DNA of 14,403 nucleotides, taken from positions 1 to 14,403 of the forward strand of contig JBBSDV010000076.1 of NCBI GenBank assembly GCA_038240335.1, read 5' to 3'. The notes beneath the pieces were generated by a model. That model was not told the DNA's origin, did no database searches, and worked only from the letters and a program-made list of their open reading frames with translations. This DNA is from JBBSDV01 sp038240335 (lineage in GTDB: Bacteria > Chloroflexota > Dehalococcoidia > DSTF01 > JACRBR01). Made by a program: the position numbers and the translations under genes. How positions within the stretch are numbered: position 1 is the stretch's first letter; every line of letters begins with the position of its first letter. Of the stretch, positions 1 through 6,015 are shown piece after piece.

Positions 1-399
1 AGCCTCGACCAACTTTCGGCGCGCATCCGCTCAGTGCTCCGCCGGCGCGTCGAGCCCGCAGCGCAGTCGAACGTCATTCAAGTCGGCGAAGTCGAGGTCG
101 ATCTCGATCGTCGTGTGGTGCGGAAGCGCGGCGAGATCGTGATGCTGACGCGCACCGAATGGATGCTGCTGCGGGAGATGGCGATGCATCAGGGCCGCGC
201 GATTACGAACGAATCATTGTTGGTGAACCTCTGGGGTTCGGAGTTCAGGAGCGAGTTGGAGTACCTGCGGGTGTGGATCTGGCGCCTGCGCCGCAAGCTC
301 GAGGCAGAGCCGTCGAACCCGGTGCTGATTCGTACAGTGAAGGGCGTGGGCTACATGCTTGCTTCCGATCGCAACGGGAACTCCGGCAACGAACAGTAG
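1..399 (+). CDS. OmpR/PhoB-family response regulator, C-terminal part (5' end outside window)
   Basis: The reading frame is open from base 1 and ends at TAG 397-399, so the start and most of the receiver domain lie before the window. The first residues (SLDQLSARIRSVLRRR) match the last helix of a receiver domain and the linker that follows. The rest is a winged-helix DNA-binding domain: a short beta-sheet start (VEVDLDRRVV), the LTRTEWMLLREM helix, the recognition-helix region YLRVWIWRLRRKLE, and the terminal wing with VKGVGYML. In this family a partner histidine kinase phosphorylates the receiver and the winged helix binds promoter DNA. The phospho-acceptor Asp is outside the window, and no kinase gene follows, so the partner must be upstream or elsewhere. 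Family assignment is secure; the target regulon cannot be told. The next 175 bases hold no gene I can support. Confidence 0.93.
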   Translation, partial: SLDQLSARIRSVLRRRVEPAAQSNVIQVGEVEVDLDRRVVRKRGEIVMLTRTEWMLLREMAMHQGRAITNESLLVNLWGSEFRSELEYLRVWIWRLRRKLEAEPSNPVLIRTVKGVGYMLASDRNGNSGNEQ

Positions 400-574
400 T
401 CGATTGCAGCGCGCACCGCTGCGACGTCACGACGCGGGTCGAAGGGGCTGGAAGACCACGTTGCTACCGTGTCGTCGGCGAGATCCGGTCGCTGGGCCGG
501 GCCACGTCCGGATCGAAATCGCGTCCTCTCCCGGCTTCCCGCTACCGACCACTTGTCTCCCATGCCCACGCAGC

Positions 575-934
575 CTACGTCTGCATGCCGGCGGCGAGGA
601 GGACGCCGTTGTGGATGAGAAAGCTGCGCACGGTGTTGCCCCACTTGCCCTTACGCAGGCGTGAGCCCTCGATCGTTGCCTGCCATTCGTCGATCAGCGC
701 GGCATAGCGCTCGCGTCCCTTCGTCCGGATGCGCCGCTCTCCGTCCTTGATCATCGTCGTCTCCTTGATGATCTGATCGGGATCGCGATCCGCGAAGCGG
801 CAGAAGGCCTCGAGCATCGGCAGCCGCTCGGGATCGTCGTTCGCCGGATCGCCGCCCCAGTGCTTGCGGAGCCCATCCAGCCACGTGCGGACGCTCTCGT
901 ACTCGAGCAGGGGACGGAGGTCTGGGGAGTTCAC
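575..934 (-). CDS. Small protein resembling a stand-alone core-binding (SAM-like) domain of a tyrosine recombinase
   Basis: This 119-residue protein starts at GTG (934-932) and stops with TAG at 575-577. Its pattern is that of the N-terminal core-binding domain of tyrosine-type integrases: VRTWLDGLRKHW near the start, LEAFCRFADRDPDQII in the middle, then a KGRERYAALIDEW helix and a closing TVRSFLIHNGV helix. In complete integrases a catalytic domain with Arg-His-Arg-Tyr residues follows. Here the protein ends a few residues later, and the bases downstream (574 to 400 on this strand) encode no recognisable remainder. It is either a remnant of a mobile element or a free DNA-binding domain. No good Shine-Dalgarno sequence precedes the GTG, so the start is uncertain. 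A heptamer tract and an inverted repeat lie directly upstream. I recognised the family from sequence pattern only, without alignment. Confidence 0.6.
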   Translation of the reverse strand: MNSPDLRPLLEYESVRTWLDGLRKHWGGDPANDDPERLPMLEAFCRFADRDPDQIIKETTMIKDGERRIRTKGRERYAALIDEWQATIEGSRLRKGKWGNTVRSFLIHNGVLLAAGMQT

Positions 935-945
935 AACATGAGTTT

Positions 946-982
946 ACCGTGAACAGTTCACAGTTCACGGTTACGAGTCTCC
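946..982. repeat. Heptamer-period tract with inverted repeat, between integrase-like and nitroreductase genes
   Basis: Successive 7-base units read agttcac (955-961), agttcac (962-968), ggttacg (969-975) and agtctcc (976-982), so two are identical and the others degenerate. The same stretch also forms a perfect 9-bp inverted repeat, accgtgaac (946-954) with gttcacggt (963-971), separated by 8 bases. A nested smaller one, gaac-a-gttc, lies at 951-959. It sits 12 bases upstream of the GTG of the integrase-like gene. Similar tracts occur at 1011-1052, 1872-1892 and 10032-10066. Confidence 0.7.
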
Positions 983-1010
983 CGCACGCCGATCTACTTG
1001 CGGGCACGAG

Positions 1011-1052
1011 CAGGAACAAAACAGAAACTACGAGCTACAAAGGACGAACTAC
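1011..1052. repeat. Heptamer-period tract just downstream of the nitroreductase gene
   Basis: Read in sevens on the plus strand: caggaac, aaaacag, aaactac, gagctac, aaaggac, gaactac. Five of the six units end in AC or share the nActAC pattern. On the complementary strand the units read GTAGTTC, GTCCTTT, GTAGCTC, GTAGTTT, which matches the tract at 10032-10066. An exact shared 10-mer is gacgaactac at 1043-1052, whose complement lies at 10046-10055. The tract ends 8 bases before the TAG of the nitroreductase gene. Confidence 0.7.
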
Positions 1053-1060
1053 AACCTCCG

Positions 1061-1849
1061 CTACATCGGCAGGCCGTATTGCTCCGCGAGTCGCTTGATC
1101 TCCTCGATGCGCTTCGGGTCGTGCGGCTTGGCGGGCTCCTGGATCATGTTCGCCGCCTTGAGCTCCTCGACGACCGCCGGATCGCGGCGGAAGGGCTTGC
1201 CGAACTCGCCTTCGAAGTACAGCTCCTCAAAGGGAGGACGCGGACGCTGGCCGCCGCCGTCCCATGATTCGGCGGGATAGCCGACAAGGATCGTAGAGAG
1301 CGGGATCCAGTCGTCCGGGGTGTGGAAGACTTCCTTCAGGACTGCGCCGTTGAGGGTGACGAGCCCGACGCCGAGCCCCTCATCCACCCCGGTCAGCAGC
1401 GCCTGGCAGACGGCGATGCCGACGTCGAACGTGGACGCGATCGGGTAGCCGGGGCCGGCCGTCATCGGCTTGAGGATCTGCGGATAGACGAAGTCGTCGA
1501 CGAACTTGTGGCTCCAGCCGTGCGTCGGTGCGAGGGCGCCGACATCGACCAGTTCCTTCAAGCGCGTGCCCTGCATCTTGTTGACGATGCCAAGGTCGTT
1601 GAACCAGTGGATGTGTACCGGCGCGAGTTCGGTGTTGAGGCCGGCGACCGGCGTTTTCAGGCGATTGAGCTGATCCTCGGTGAGGTCGTCGCGGAAACCC
1701 ACCACGGCGCGTGCCCATTGCGCGTTGACAGCGCACGACGCAAGGCGCGCCGCTTCAAGCATCTTCTGGATCTTCTCGCGCTCAACCGGCCGGTCGGGGT
1801 CGAAGAAGCGGATGGAGCGTCGCCGGCCGATGACTTCCTTGAATTCCAC
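1061..1849 (-). CDS. Nitroreductase-family (FMN-dependent) oxidoreductase
   Basis: This is a 262-residue protein. The N-terminus carries the classic FMN-phosphate pattern RRRSIRFF at residues 9-16, followed by VEREKIQKMLEAARLASCAVNAQ, where nitroreductases place their substrate-access helix. A central DVGIAVCQALLTGVDEGLG segment and the LSTILVGYP strand are the usual second half of the fold. Members are FMN-binding dimers that use NAD(P)H to reduce nitro compounds, quinones or enones; the substrate here is unknown. The open frame runs on to 2146, but the start is best placed at GTG 1849-1847. A CGGAGG ribosome binding site lies 5 bases upstream, and the N-terminal motif falls where the family expects it. 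The longer version would add about 99 low-complexity residues that resemble no domain. The gene is flanked on both sides by heptamer tracts. Confidence 0.88.
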   Translation of the reverse strand: MEFKEVIGRRRSIRFFDPDRPVEREKIQKMLEAARLASCAVNAQWARAVVGFRDDLTEDQLNRLKTPVAGLNTELAPVHIHWFNDLGIVNKMQGTRLKELVDVGALAPTHGWSHKFVDDFVYPQILKPMTAGPGYPIASTFDVGIAVCQALLTGVDEGLGVGLVTLNGAVLKEVFHTPDDWIPLSTILVGYPAESWDGGGQRPRPPFEELYFEGEFGKPFRRDPAVVEELKAANMIQEPAKPHDPKRIEEIKRLAEQYGLPM

Positions 1850-1854
1850 GTGAG

Positions 1855-1860
1855 CCTCCG
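1855..1860 (-). promoter_or_regulatory. Ribosome binding site deciding the nitroreductase start
   Basis: The minus strand reads CGGAGG here, 5 bases before a GTG at 1849-1847. This is the best translation signal in the open frame. It supports a GTG start for a protein of ordinary family length instead of a longer product starting at 2146. Confidence 0.75.
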
Positions 1861-1871
1861 GTTTGGGTTTG

Positions 1872-1892
1872 AGTTCACAGTTCGCAGTCCCG
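1872..1892. repeat. Heptamer-period tract upstream of the nitroreductase gene
   Basis: Three 7-base units, agttcac (1872-1878), agttcgc (1879-1885) and agtcccg (1886-1892), repeat the unit seen at 955-968. The tract lies 22 bases upstream of the GTG of the nitroreductase gene, so that gene has such tracts at both ends. Confidence 0.6.
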
Positions 1893-2138
1893 GCCTGAAC
1901 GGGCGAGTGGCGGTCGCGATCTGCTGCTGTGGTTGCCGAATTGTCGTGCGTGGCCGCGGTTGGGTCAACGGGCACGTGGAATCGATCTTCAGCCTCGAGC
2001 GGCCTCGTCGTTGCGACTGCCTGCGCGGCTGGATCGCGGAGCAGAATCGCCGGACACCCCCATGCTGCGGAAACCGCAGCGAGCGGCGCTTGAGGCTCGA
2101 CGATGATCGATCGACAATTGGCGACGAGCGATGGCGGC

Positions 2139-2143
2139 GGAGG
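2139..2143 (+). promoter_or_regulatory. Ribosome binding site deciding the DUF4097 start
   Basis: GGAGG stands 6 bases before ATG 2150-2152. The plus-strand frame is open far upstream (to 1322), so this site is the main evidence that translation begins here. Confidence 0.75.
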
Positions 2144-2149
2144 CACCCC

Positions 2150-2860
2150 ATGGATACGACGCGGATTGATCTGCCGGTAGCGGCAACGCTACGCCTCCAA
2201 ACACGCTCGGGGCGGCTCGAAGTGATCGCGGAGCCGCGCGAGGACGTGCTGATCGAAGGCGATGGGTTCGAGACACGCAAACACGACGAGGGCGCGACGT
2301 TCGATGTGCGCTCCGGGCGCGCTGGCGCGAAGCATCTTTCGATCCGTTGCCCCATCGGCACCGACATCGTCGCGGGCACGCAATCGGGCAGCGTGAGGAT
2401 GTCCGGTGAATTCGGCGTCGTCTCGGTGACCACGGCGAGCGGGCACATCGAGTTGGAGCGCGCGGACGAGGCGGACCTGCGTAGCGCCGCCGGCGACGTC
2501 ACGCTCGCGGCGTGCAAGATCCGCTGCCGGCTGAACTCGCTGAGCGGACGAATCTCCGCCGGCGAGGTAATGTCGGCCGCCGCGGGCACGGTGTCGGGGT
2601 CGATCACGATGGACCGCGTTGCCGGCGCCTTCAAAGCGCGCAGCGTCAGCGGCTCGATCCACGCCCATTGCACCGGCGACGGAACGATCGCCGTCAAGAC
2701 GGTCTCCGGCCGCGTCCAGATCGAATTGCCGTCCGGAACGACGCTGCAAACCCGATTCAAGACACTCTCGGGCCATGTGCGCAACCCGTTCCCTGCGGGC
2801 AGCGATTGCCGTGTCGAAGCGATGTCGGTGTCCGGGTCAATCGACCTGGTGCCGGCATGA
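2150..2860 (+). CDS. DUF4097-type soluble beta-solenoid protein
   Basis: This is a 236-residue protein with a clear internal repeat. A Ser-Gly pair followed by a hydrophobic strand recurs at residues 79, 97, (AG at 114), 132, 149, 167, 186, 207 and 228, for example SGHIEL, SGRISA, SGSITM and SGSIDL. The spacing is 17-21 residues, as expected for stacked rungs of a beta-solenoid. DUF4097 proteins have this design and are often envelope-linked or sit beside sensor genes; their biochemical role is not known. This one has no signal peptide or membrane segment (it starts MDTTRIDLPV), so it is probably cytoplasmic. The stop TGA overlaps the ATG of the following cyclase gene (ATGA), which implies translational coupling and a shared role. 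The ATG is fixed by a GGAGG 6 bases upstream. Family call is firm; function is open. Confidence 0.85.
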   Translation: MDTTRIDLPVAATLRLQTRSGRLEVIAEPREDVLIEGDGFETRKHDEGATFDVRSGRAGAKHLSIRCPIGTDIVAGTQSGSVRMSGEFGVVSVTTASGHIELERADEADLRSAAGDVTLAACKIRCRLNSLSGRISAGEVMSAAAGTVSGSITMDRVAGAFKARSVSGSIHAHCTGDGTIAVKTVSGRVQIELPSGTTLQTRFKTLSGHVRNPFPAGSDCRVEAMSVSGSIDLVPA

Positions 2861-3396
2861 TGGCGGAGGCACCGGCGGCGAACATCGCGCACGGCACGAT
2901 CATGTTCACCGACATCGTCGGCTTCACGGAATTCAATGCCCTGCGCGGCGATGCGGAGGCGCTCGAGATGCTGGCGCTGCAGGAGCAGATCGTGAGCGAC
3001 GAGATCGGTGGCGACGCGCGCATTGTCAAACAGCTTGGTGACGGCCTGATGCTCTGGTTCGAGGATCCCTGCGACGCCGTGGAGACGGGACTGCGCCTGC
3101 AGGAACGCTTCGAGGAAGAGTCGTGGAGCACCGACACGCCGCTCTGGGTGCGCATCGGCTTGCATTCGGGGCAGCAGACGCGGCGTGGCGATGATCTGCT
3201 CGGGCACGACGTCAACATTGCATCGCGGATCATGGGCGTGGCAGGGTCGGGCGAAGTGCTGGCGTCCGAGGCGACGGTCGCGAGCGCGAACGGCGGCTTG
3301 CCCGACGTCGAGTTCCAGCGCCTCGGCCCCGTGGTGATGCGCGGCATCCCGACGCCGATCAATCTCTTTCGCGCCGCGCGCGCTGGATTGGACTAG
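2857..3396 (+). CDS. Stand-alone class III adenylate/guanylate cyclase domain protein
   Basis: This 179-residue protein is essentially one cyclase catalytic domain. Metal-binding Asp residues are visible as D19 in MFTDIVGFTEF and D62 in VKQLGDGLMLWF. Transition-state Asn and Arg fit N120 and R124 in HDVNIASRI. The substrate-selecting positions fit K58 and D113 (spacing as in Rv1625c: Lys four before the second Asp, Asp seven before the Asn), which is the adenine-specific combination. All residues needed for ATP to cAMP conversion are therefore present. Class III cyclases work as dimers, so this one should homodimerise. It carries no sensor, HAMP or membrane domain. The ATG lies inside the end of the DUF4097 gene (ATGA overlap; a second ATG follows at 2860), so the solenoid protein is the obvious candidate partner. 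The adenine specificity is my reading of residue positions, not a tested fact. Confidence 0.9.
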   Translation: MMAEAPAANIAHGTIMFTDIVGFTEFNALRGDAEALEMLALQEQIVSDEIGGDARIVKQLGDGLMLWFEDPCDAVETGLRLQERFEEESWSTDTPLWVRIGLHSGQQTRRGDDLLGHDVNIASRIMGVAGSGEVLASEATVASANGGLPDVEFQRLGPVVMRGIPTPINLFRAARAGLD

Positions 3397-3423
3397 GTTG
3401 CCGTTCGCTGATCGTCAGGCAAC
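3397..3423 (+). terminator. Weak hairpin after the cyclase gene
   Basis: Directly after the TAG, gttgcc (3397-3402) pairs with ggcaac (3418-3423). A competing 6-bp hairpin, gatcgt with acgatc, overlaps it. There is no T-run, so this may be a weak or factor-dependent terminator, or chance. Confidence 0.25.
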
Positions 3424-3501
3424 GATCCACAGAGGGCACAGATTGCGAACAAGGCCACCGCGGCCGAGGCCAGCACCACACCGGCGCGATAGGGTAACGG
3501 C

Positions 3502-4017
3502 ATGATCGACCTCAAAGCGCACATCCGCGACGTGCCGGACTTTCCGCAGGAGGGCGTGCTCTTTCGCGACATTACGCCGCTGCTCCGCGATCCGGCGGCG
3601 CGGCGCTTTGCGATCGGCGAGATGGCAAACTACGTGGCGTCGCGGCGCGTCGACGCGATCGTCGGGATCGAGTCCCGAGGCTTCTTGTTCGGCGTGCCGA
3701 TCGCCGACCGCCTCGGTCTTCCGTTCGTGCCCGTGCGCAAGCCGGGCAAGCTGCCCGCGGCGCACATGTCGGTCGAGTACTCGCTGGAGTATGGCAACAG
3801 CCAGCTCGACATCCACTCCGATGCGCTCGCGCGCGGCGACCGGGCGATCATCGTCGACGATCTTCTCGCGACGGGCGGCACGGCGCACGCAGCGGCGAAG
3901 CTCGTCGAGCTGCTCGGCGCCACGGTCGACAGCGTGCTGTTCCTCGTCGAGTTGCTGCCGCTTGCCGGCCGGCAGCGACTTGAGGGCTACGAGGTGCACT
4001 CGGTAGTGCGGTATTAG
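3502..4017 (+). CDS. apt: Adenine phosphoribosyltransferase
   Basis: This 171-residue protein has the usual length for bacterial Apt. It salvages adenine by joining it to PRPP, giving AMP and pyrophosphate in the cytoplasm. The N-terminus (IRDVPDFPQEGVLFRDITPLL) is the adenine-recognition hood typical of the family. ESRGF follows at residues 57-61, and the PRPP-binding loop AIIVDDLLATGGTA lies at 115-128 with its paired acidic residues and the glycine turn. The ATG at 3502 gives a family-typical N-terminus; the upstream Shine-Dalgarno is poor (AGGG about 8 bases away). It follows the cyclase gene by 105 bases on the same strand. Both enzymes touch adenine nucleotides, but that neighbourhood may be chance. 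proS follows after two hairpins. Nothing in the protein looks unusual. Confidence 0.96.
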   Translation: MIDLKAHIRDVPDFPQEGVLFRDITPLLRDPAARRFAIGEMANYVASRRVDAIVGIESRGFLFGVPIADRLGLPFVPVRKPGKLPAAHMSVEYSLEYGNSQLDIHSDALARGDRAIIVDDLLATGGTAHAAAKLVELLGATVDSVLFLVELLPLAGRQRLEGYEVHSVVRY

Positions 4018-4029
4018 GCTGGGCTCTGG

Positions 4030-4048
4030 GCGTCCGCAAGTCGGACGC
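4030..4048. repeat. GC-rich hairpin after apt
   Basis: gcgtccg (4030-4036) and cggacgc (4042-4048) form a perfect 7-bp stem with a 5-base loop, 12 bases after the apt stop. No T-run follows, so it could serve as a factor-aided terminator or an RNA-end stabiliser; that is inference. Confidence 0.45.
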
Positions 4049-4087
4049 GGGAACTCGGGCATTGCGGGCCAATATCCAACCCCCAGC

Positions 4088-4109
4088 ATCCGACGGGCGA
4101 TCGTCGGAT
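4088..4109. repeat. GC-rich hairpin in the proS leader
   Basis: atccgacg (4088-4095) and cgtcggat (4102-4109) form a perfect 8-bp stem with a 6-base loop, 44 bases before the proS ATG. It could be an operator or leader structure. I see no T-box features (no specifier loop or antiterminator sequence), so I do not call a riboswitch. Confidence 0.45.
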
Positions 4110-4153
4110 AAACTGCGGCGACAACCAACATCGCGTAGCAGGACACACACTTC

Positions 4154-5842
4154 ATGCGCATGTCGCGAATGTTTGGCAAGACGCTGCGGAACGCGCCGGC
4201 GGACGCCGACACGGCGAATCATCAGTTGATGCTCCGTGCCGGTCTCGTGCAGCAACTGGCGGCCGGCATCTACAGCTACTTGCCGCTCGGATGGAATGTG
4301 ATGCGCAAGATCGAGGCGATCATCCGCGAGGAGATGGACGGCATCGGCGGCCAGGAGGTTGTGATGCCGGCACTCCAGCCCGCGGAGCTTTGGGAAGCGT
4401 CGGGGCGGGCGGAGACGATGGACGACGTGCTGTTCCACCTCAAGGACCGCCGCGAGCGCGACTATGTCATCGGCCCGACGCACGAAGAAGTCGTCGTCGA
4501 ACTCTTCAAGAAGCAAGTGCAGAGCTATCGCGAGCTGCCACTGATGGTCTACCAGATCCAGACGAAGGCGCGCGACGAGGCTCGCCCTCGCGGTGGACTC
4601 ATGCGCGTTCGTGAATTCACGATGAAGGACGCGTACAGCTTCGATGCCGGCTGGGACGCGCTGGATGCCAGCTACCAGGCGGCGCGCGGCGCCTATACGC
4701 GGATCCTCCAGCGCTGCGGCGTGCCGGCGATCCCGGTCCAGGCCGATTCGGGAGCGATCGGCGGCAAGGACAGCGAGGAATTCATCTTCCTCACGGACGT
4801 CGGCGAGGACACGATCCTGCTCTGCGAGTCGTGCGGCTACGCGGCGAACGCGGAGAAAGCGGATCATAAGAAGAGTGAACTGCCGCCCGAAGATATGCAG
4901 CCGCTCGAGGAAGTCGCGACGCCGGGGCAGAAGACGATCGACGATCTCGTGAAGTTCCTCAGCGTGCCGCACGAACGCACGCTGAAGGCAGTCTTCTATG
5001 AGGCCGCCGGACAGCCGGTGTTCGTCGCCATCCGGGGTGATCTCGAGGTGAACGAGGCGAAGCTTCGCAACGCCCTCAAGGTCGTCGATGTGAAGCTGCT
5101 CGATGACGACGCTGTCCGCAAGCACGGACTCGTCGCCGGCTCGGCATCGCCCGTCGGCCTCAAGGAGATCAAGATCGTCGCCGATGACAGCGCGATCAAT
5201 TCGCCCAATCTCGTCGCCGGCGCGAACAAGCGCGATGTGCATTATCGCAACGTCAACCACGGCCGCGACTGGAACGGCGATATCGTCACGGACATCTCGC
5301 TCGCCCAGGCGGGCGCGGTGTGCGCGCGCTGCGGCGGCACGCTCGAGGCGAAGCGCGGCATGGAGATGGGCCACGTCTTCAAGCTCGGCACCGTCTACAC
5401 CGAGCGGCTCGACGCGAGCTATGCGGACGAGGCCGGCGCGCAGCAGCGCCCCGTCATGGGATGCTACGGCATGGGCGTGGGCCGCGTCTTCGCCGGCGCG
5501 ATCGAGGCGAACCACGACGAGCGCGGCATCATCTGGCCACCCGAGCTGACGCCGTACGACGTGCATCTCGTCGGCCTCGGCTTCGATAAGCCGGGCGTGC
5601 GCGAGAGCGCCGAGCAGGTCTACCAGCAGTTGCTCGATGCCGGCCTCGATGTGCTGTTCGACGATCGCGAGGTAGGATCCGCCGGCGTGAAGTTCAACGA
5701 TGCCGACTTGCTCGGCATGCCGCTGCGTGTCACCGTCAGCCCGCGAAGCATCGAGAGCGGCGGCGCCGAGATCAAGCGGCGGACCGAGAAGGACGCGCGC
5801 GTCGTGCCGCTCGCGGACGTTGCGTCGTCGCTGCCTGTTTGA
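4154..5842 (+). CDS. proS: Prolyl-tRNA synthetase, bacterial type with editing insertion
   Basis: This 562-residue class IIa synthetase charges tRNA-Pro. The N-terminus (MRMSRMFGKTLRNAP) and LRAGLVQQLAAGIYSYLPLG at 28-46 are family signatures. Motif 2 falls around 138-163 (TKARDEARPRGGLMR through MKDAYSF). Residues about 224-405 are the bacterial insertion (INS) domain, which removes alanine mischarged to tRNA-Pro. It is bracketed by two Cys pairs, CESC at 224-227 and CARC at 390-393. Motif 3 is GCYGMGVGR at 436-444, and the anticodon-binding domain runs from about 466 to the end. Length is normal and nothing essential is missing. The ATG at 4154 has AGGA 10 bases upstream; a second ATG at 4160 is possible but would lose the usual first residues. 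The opposite strand is open for most of this gene, which I take as a codon-bias shadow. Confidence 0.98.
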   Translation: MRMSRMFGKTLRNAPADADTANHQLMLRAGLVQQLAAGIYSYLPLGWNVMRKIEAIIREEMDGIGGQEVVMPALQPAELWEASGRAETMDDVLFHLKDRRERDYVIGPTHEEVVVELFKKQVQSYRELPLMVYQIQTKARDEARPRGGLMRVREFTMKDAYSFDAGWDALDASYQAARGAYTRILQRCGVPAIPVQADSGAIGGKDSEEFIFLTDVGEDTILLCESCGYAANAEKADHKKSELPPEDMQPLEEVATPGQKTIDDLVKFLSVPHERTLKAVFYEAAGQPVFVAIRGDLEVNEAKLRNALKVVDVKLLDDDAVRKHGLVAGSASPVGLKEIKIVADDSAINSPNLVAGANKRDVHYRNVNHGRDWNGDIVTDISLAQAGAVCARCGGTLEAKRGMEMGHVFKLGTVYTERLDASYADEAGAQQRPVMGCYGMGVGRVFAGAIEANHDERGIIWPPELTPYDVHLVGLGFDKPGVRESAEQVYQQLLDAGLDVLFDDREVGSAGVKFNDADLLGMPLRVTVSPRSIESGGAEIKRRTEKDARVVPLADVASSLPV

Positions 5843-6015
5843 GACCCGACGACCGAAGGATGACCAGGATAGGACACAGACGGCAGGCTGGGCAGACGAT
5901 AGCTGAATCAATGACCAGTAGGTGACTAGCGATTCTATTCGCGGCGCTCGGCCGCAAACGGCAGCGCGGCCCAGGGCCGAACAAGTTGACCAGACAATAG
6001 GGGGAGGCGATCCAA

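Larger units (their letters stand above)
1850..2149. other. Divergent intergenic spacer (300 bases) with one clear hairpin
   Basis: This spacer separates the minus-strand nitroreductase start from the plus-strand DUF4097 start and must hold promoters for both. I see no convincing -35/-10 pair. What can be seen is the heptamer tract (1872-1892) and a perfect hairpin at 2064-2080: gctgcgg, loop aaa, ccgcagc, about 70 bases before the DUF4097 ATG. That hairpin could be an operator or a leader structure; nothing further supports either. Both strands stay open across the spacer, but the translated text looks like noise (Pro/Ala/Arg-rich, no motif), so I do not call a gene. Confidence 0.5.

Noticed and set aside
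1011..1052. CRISPR array or other long direct repeats
   Set aside because: The only repeats are 7-base units without spacers of constant length, and no cas genes are present.
1850..2146. N-terminal extension of the nitroreductase
   Set aside because: It contains a heptamer tract and low-complexity residues. The CGGAGG before GTG 1849 and the position of the FMN motif favour the shorter protein.
1322..2149. Plus-strand frame continuing upstream of DUF4097
   Set aside because: It runs antisense through the nitroreductase gene and has no domain pattern; the GGAGG before ATG 2150 fixes the start.
2857..4017. Functional link between the cyclase and apt through adenine nucleotides
   Set aside because: They are 105 bases apart with a possible terminator between them, and apt is a housekeeping gene; no evidence beyond proximity.
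3848..5911. Very long open frame on the minus strand opposite apt and proS
   Set aside because: Composition is Arg/Ala/Asp-rich with no motif, and the plus strand encodes a textbook prolyl-tRNA synthetase. It is a GC-codon shadow.
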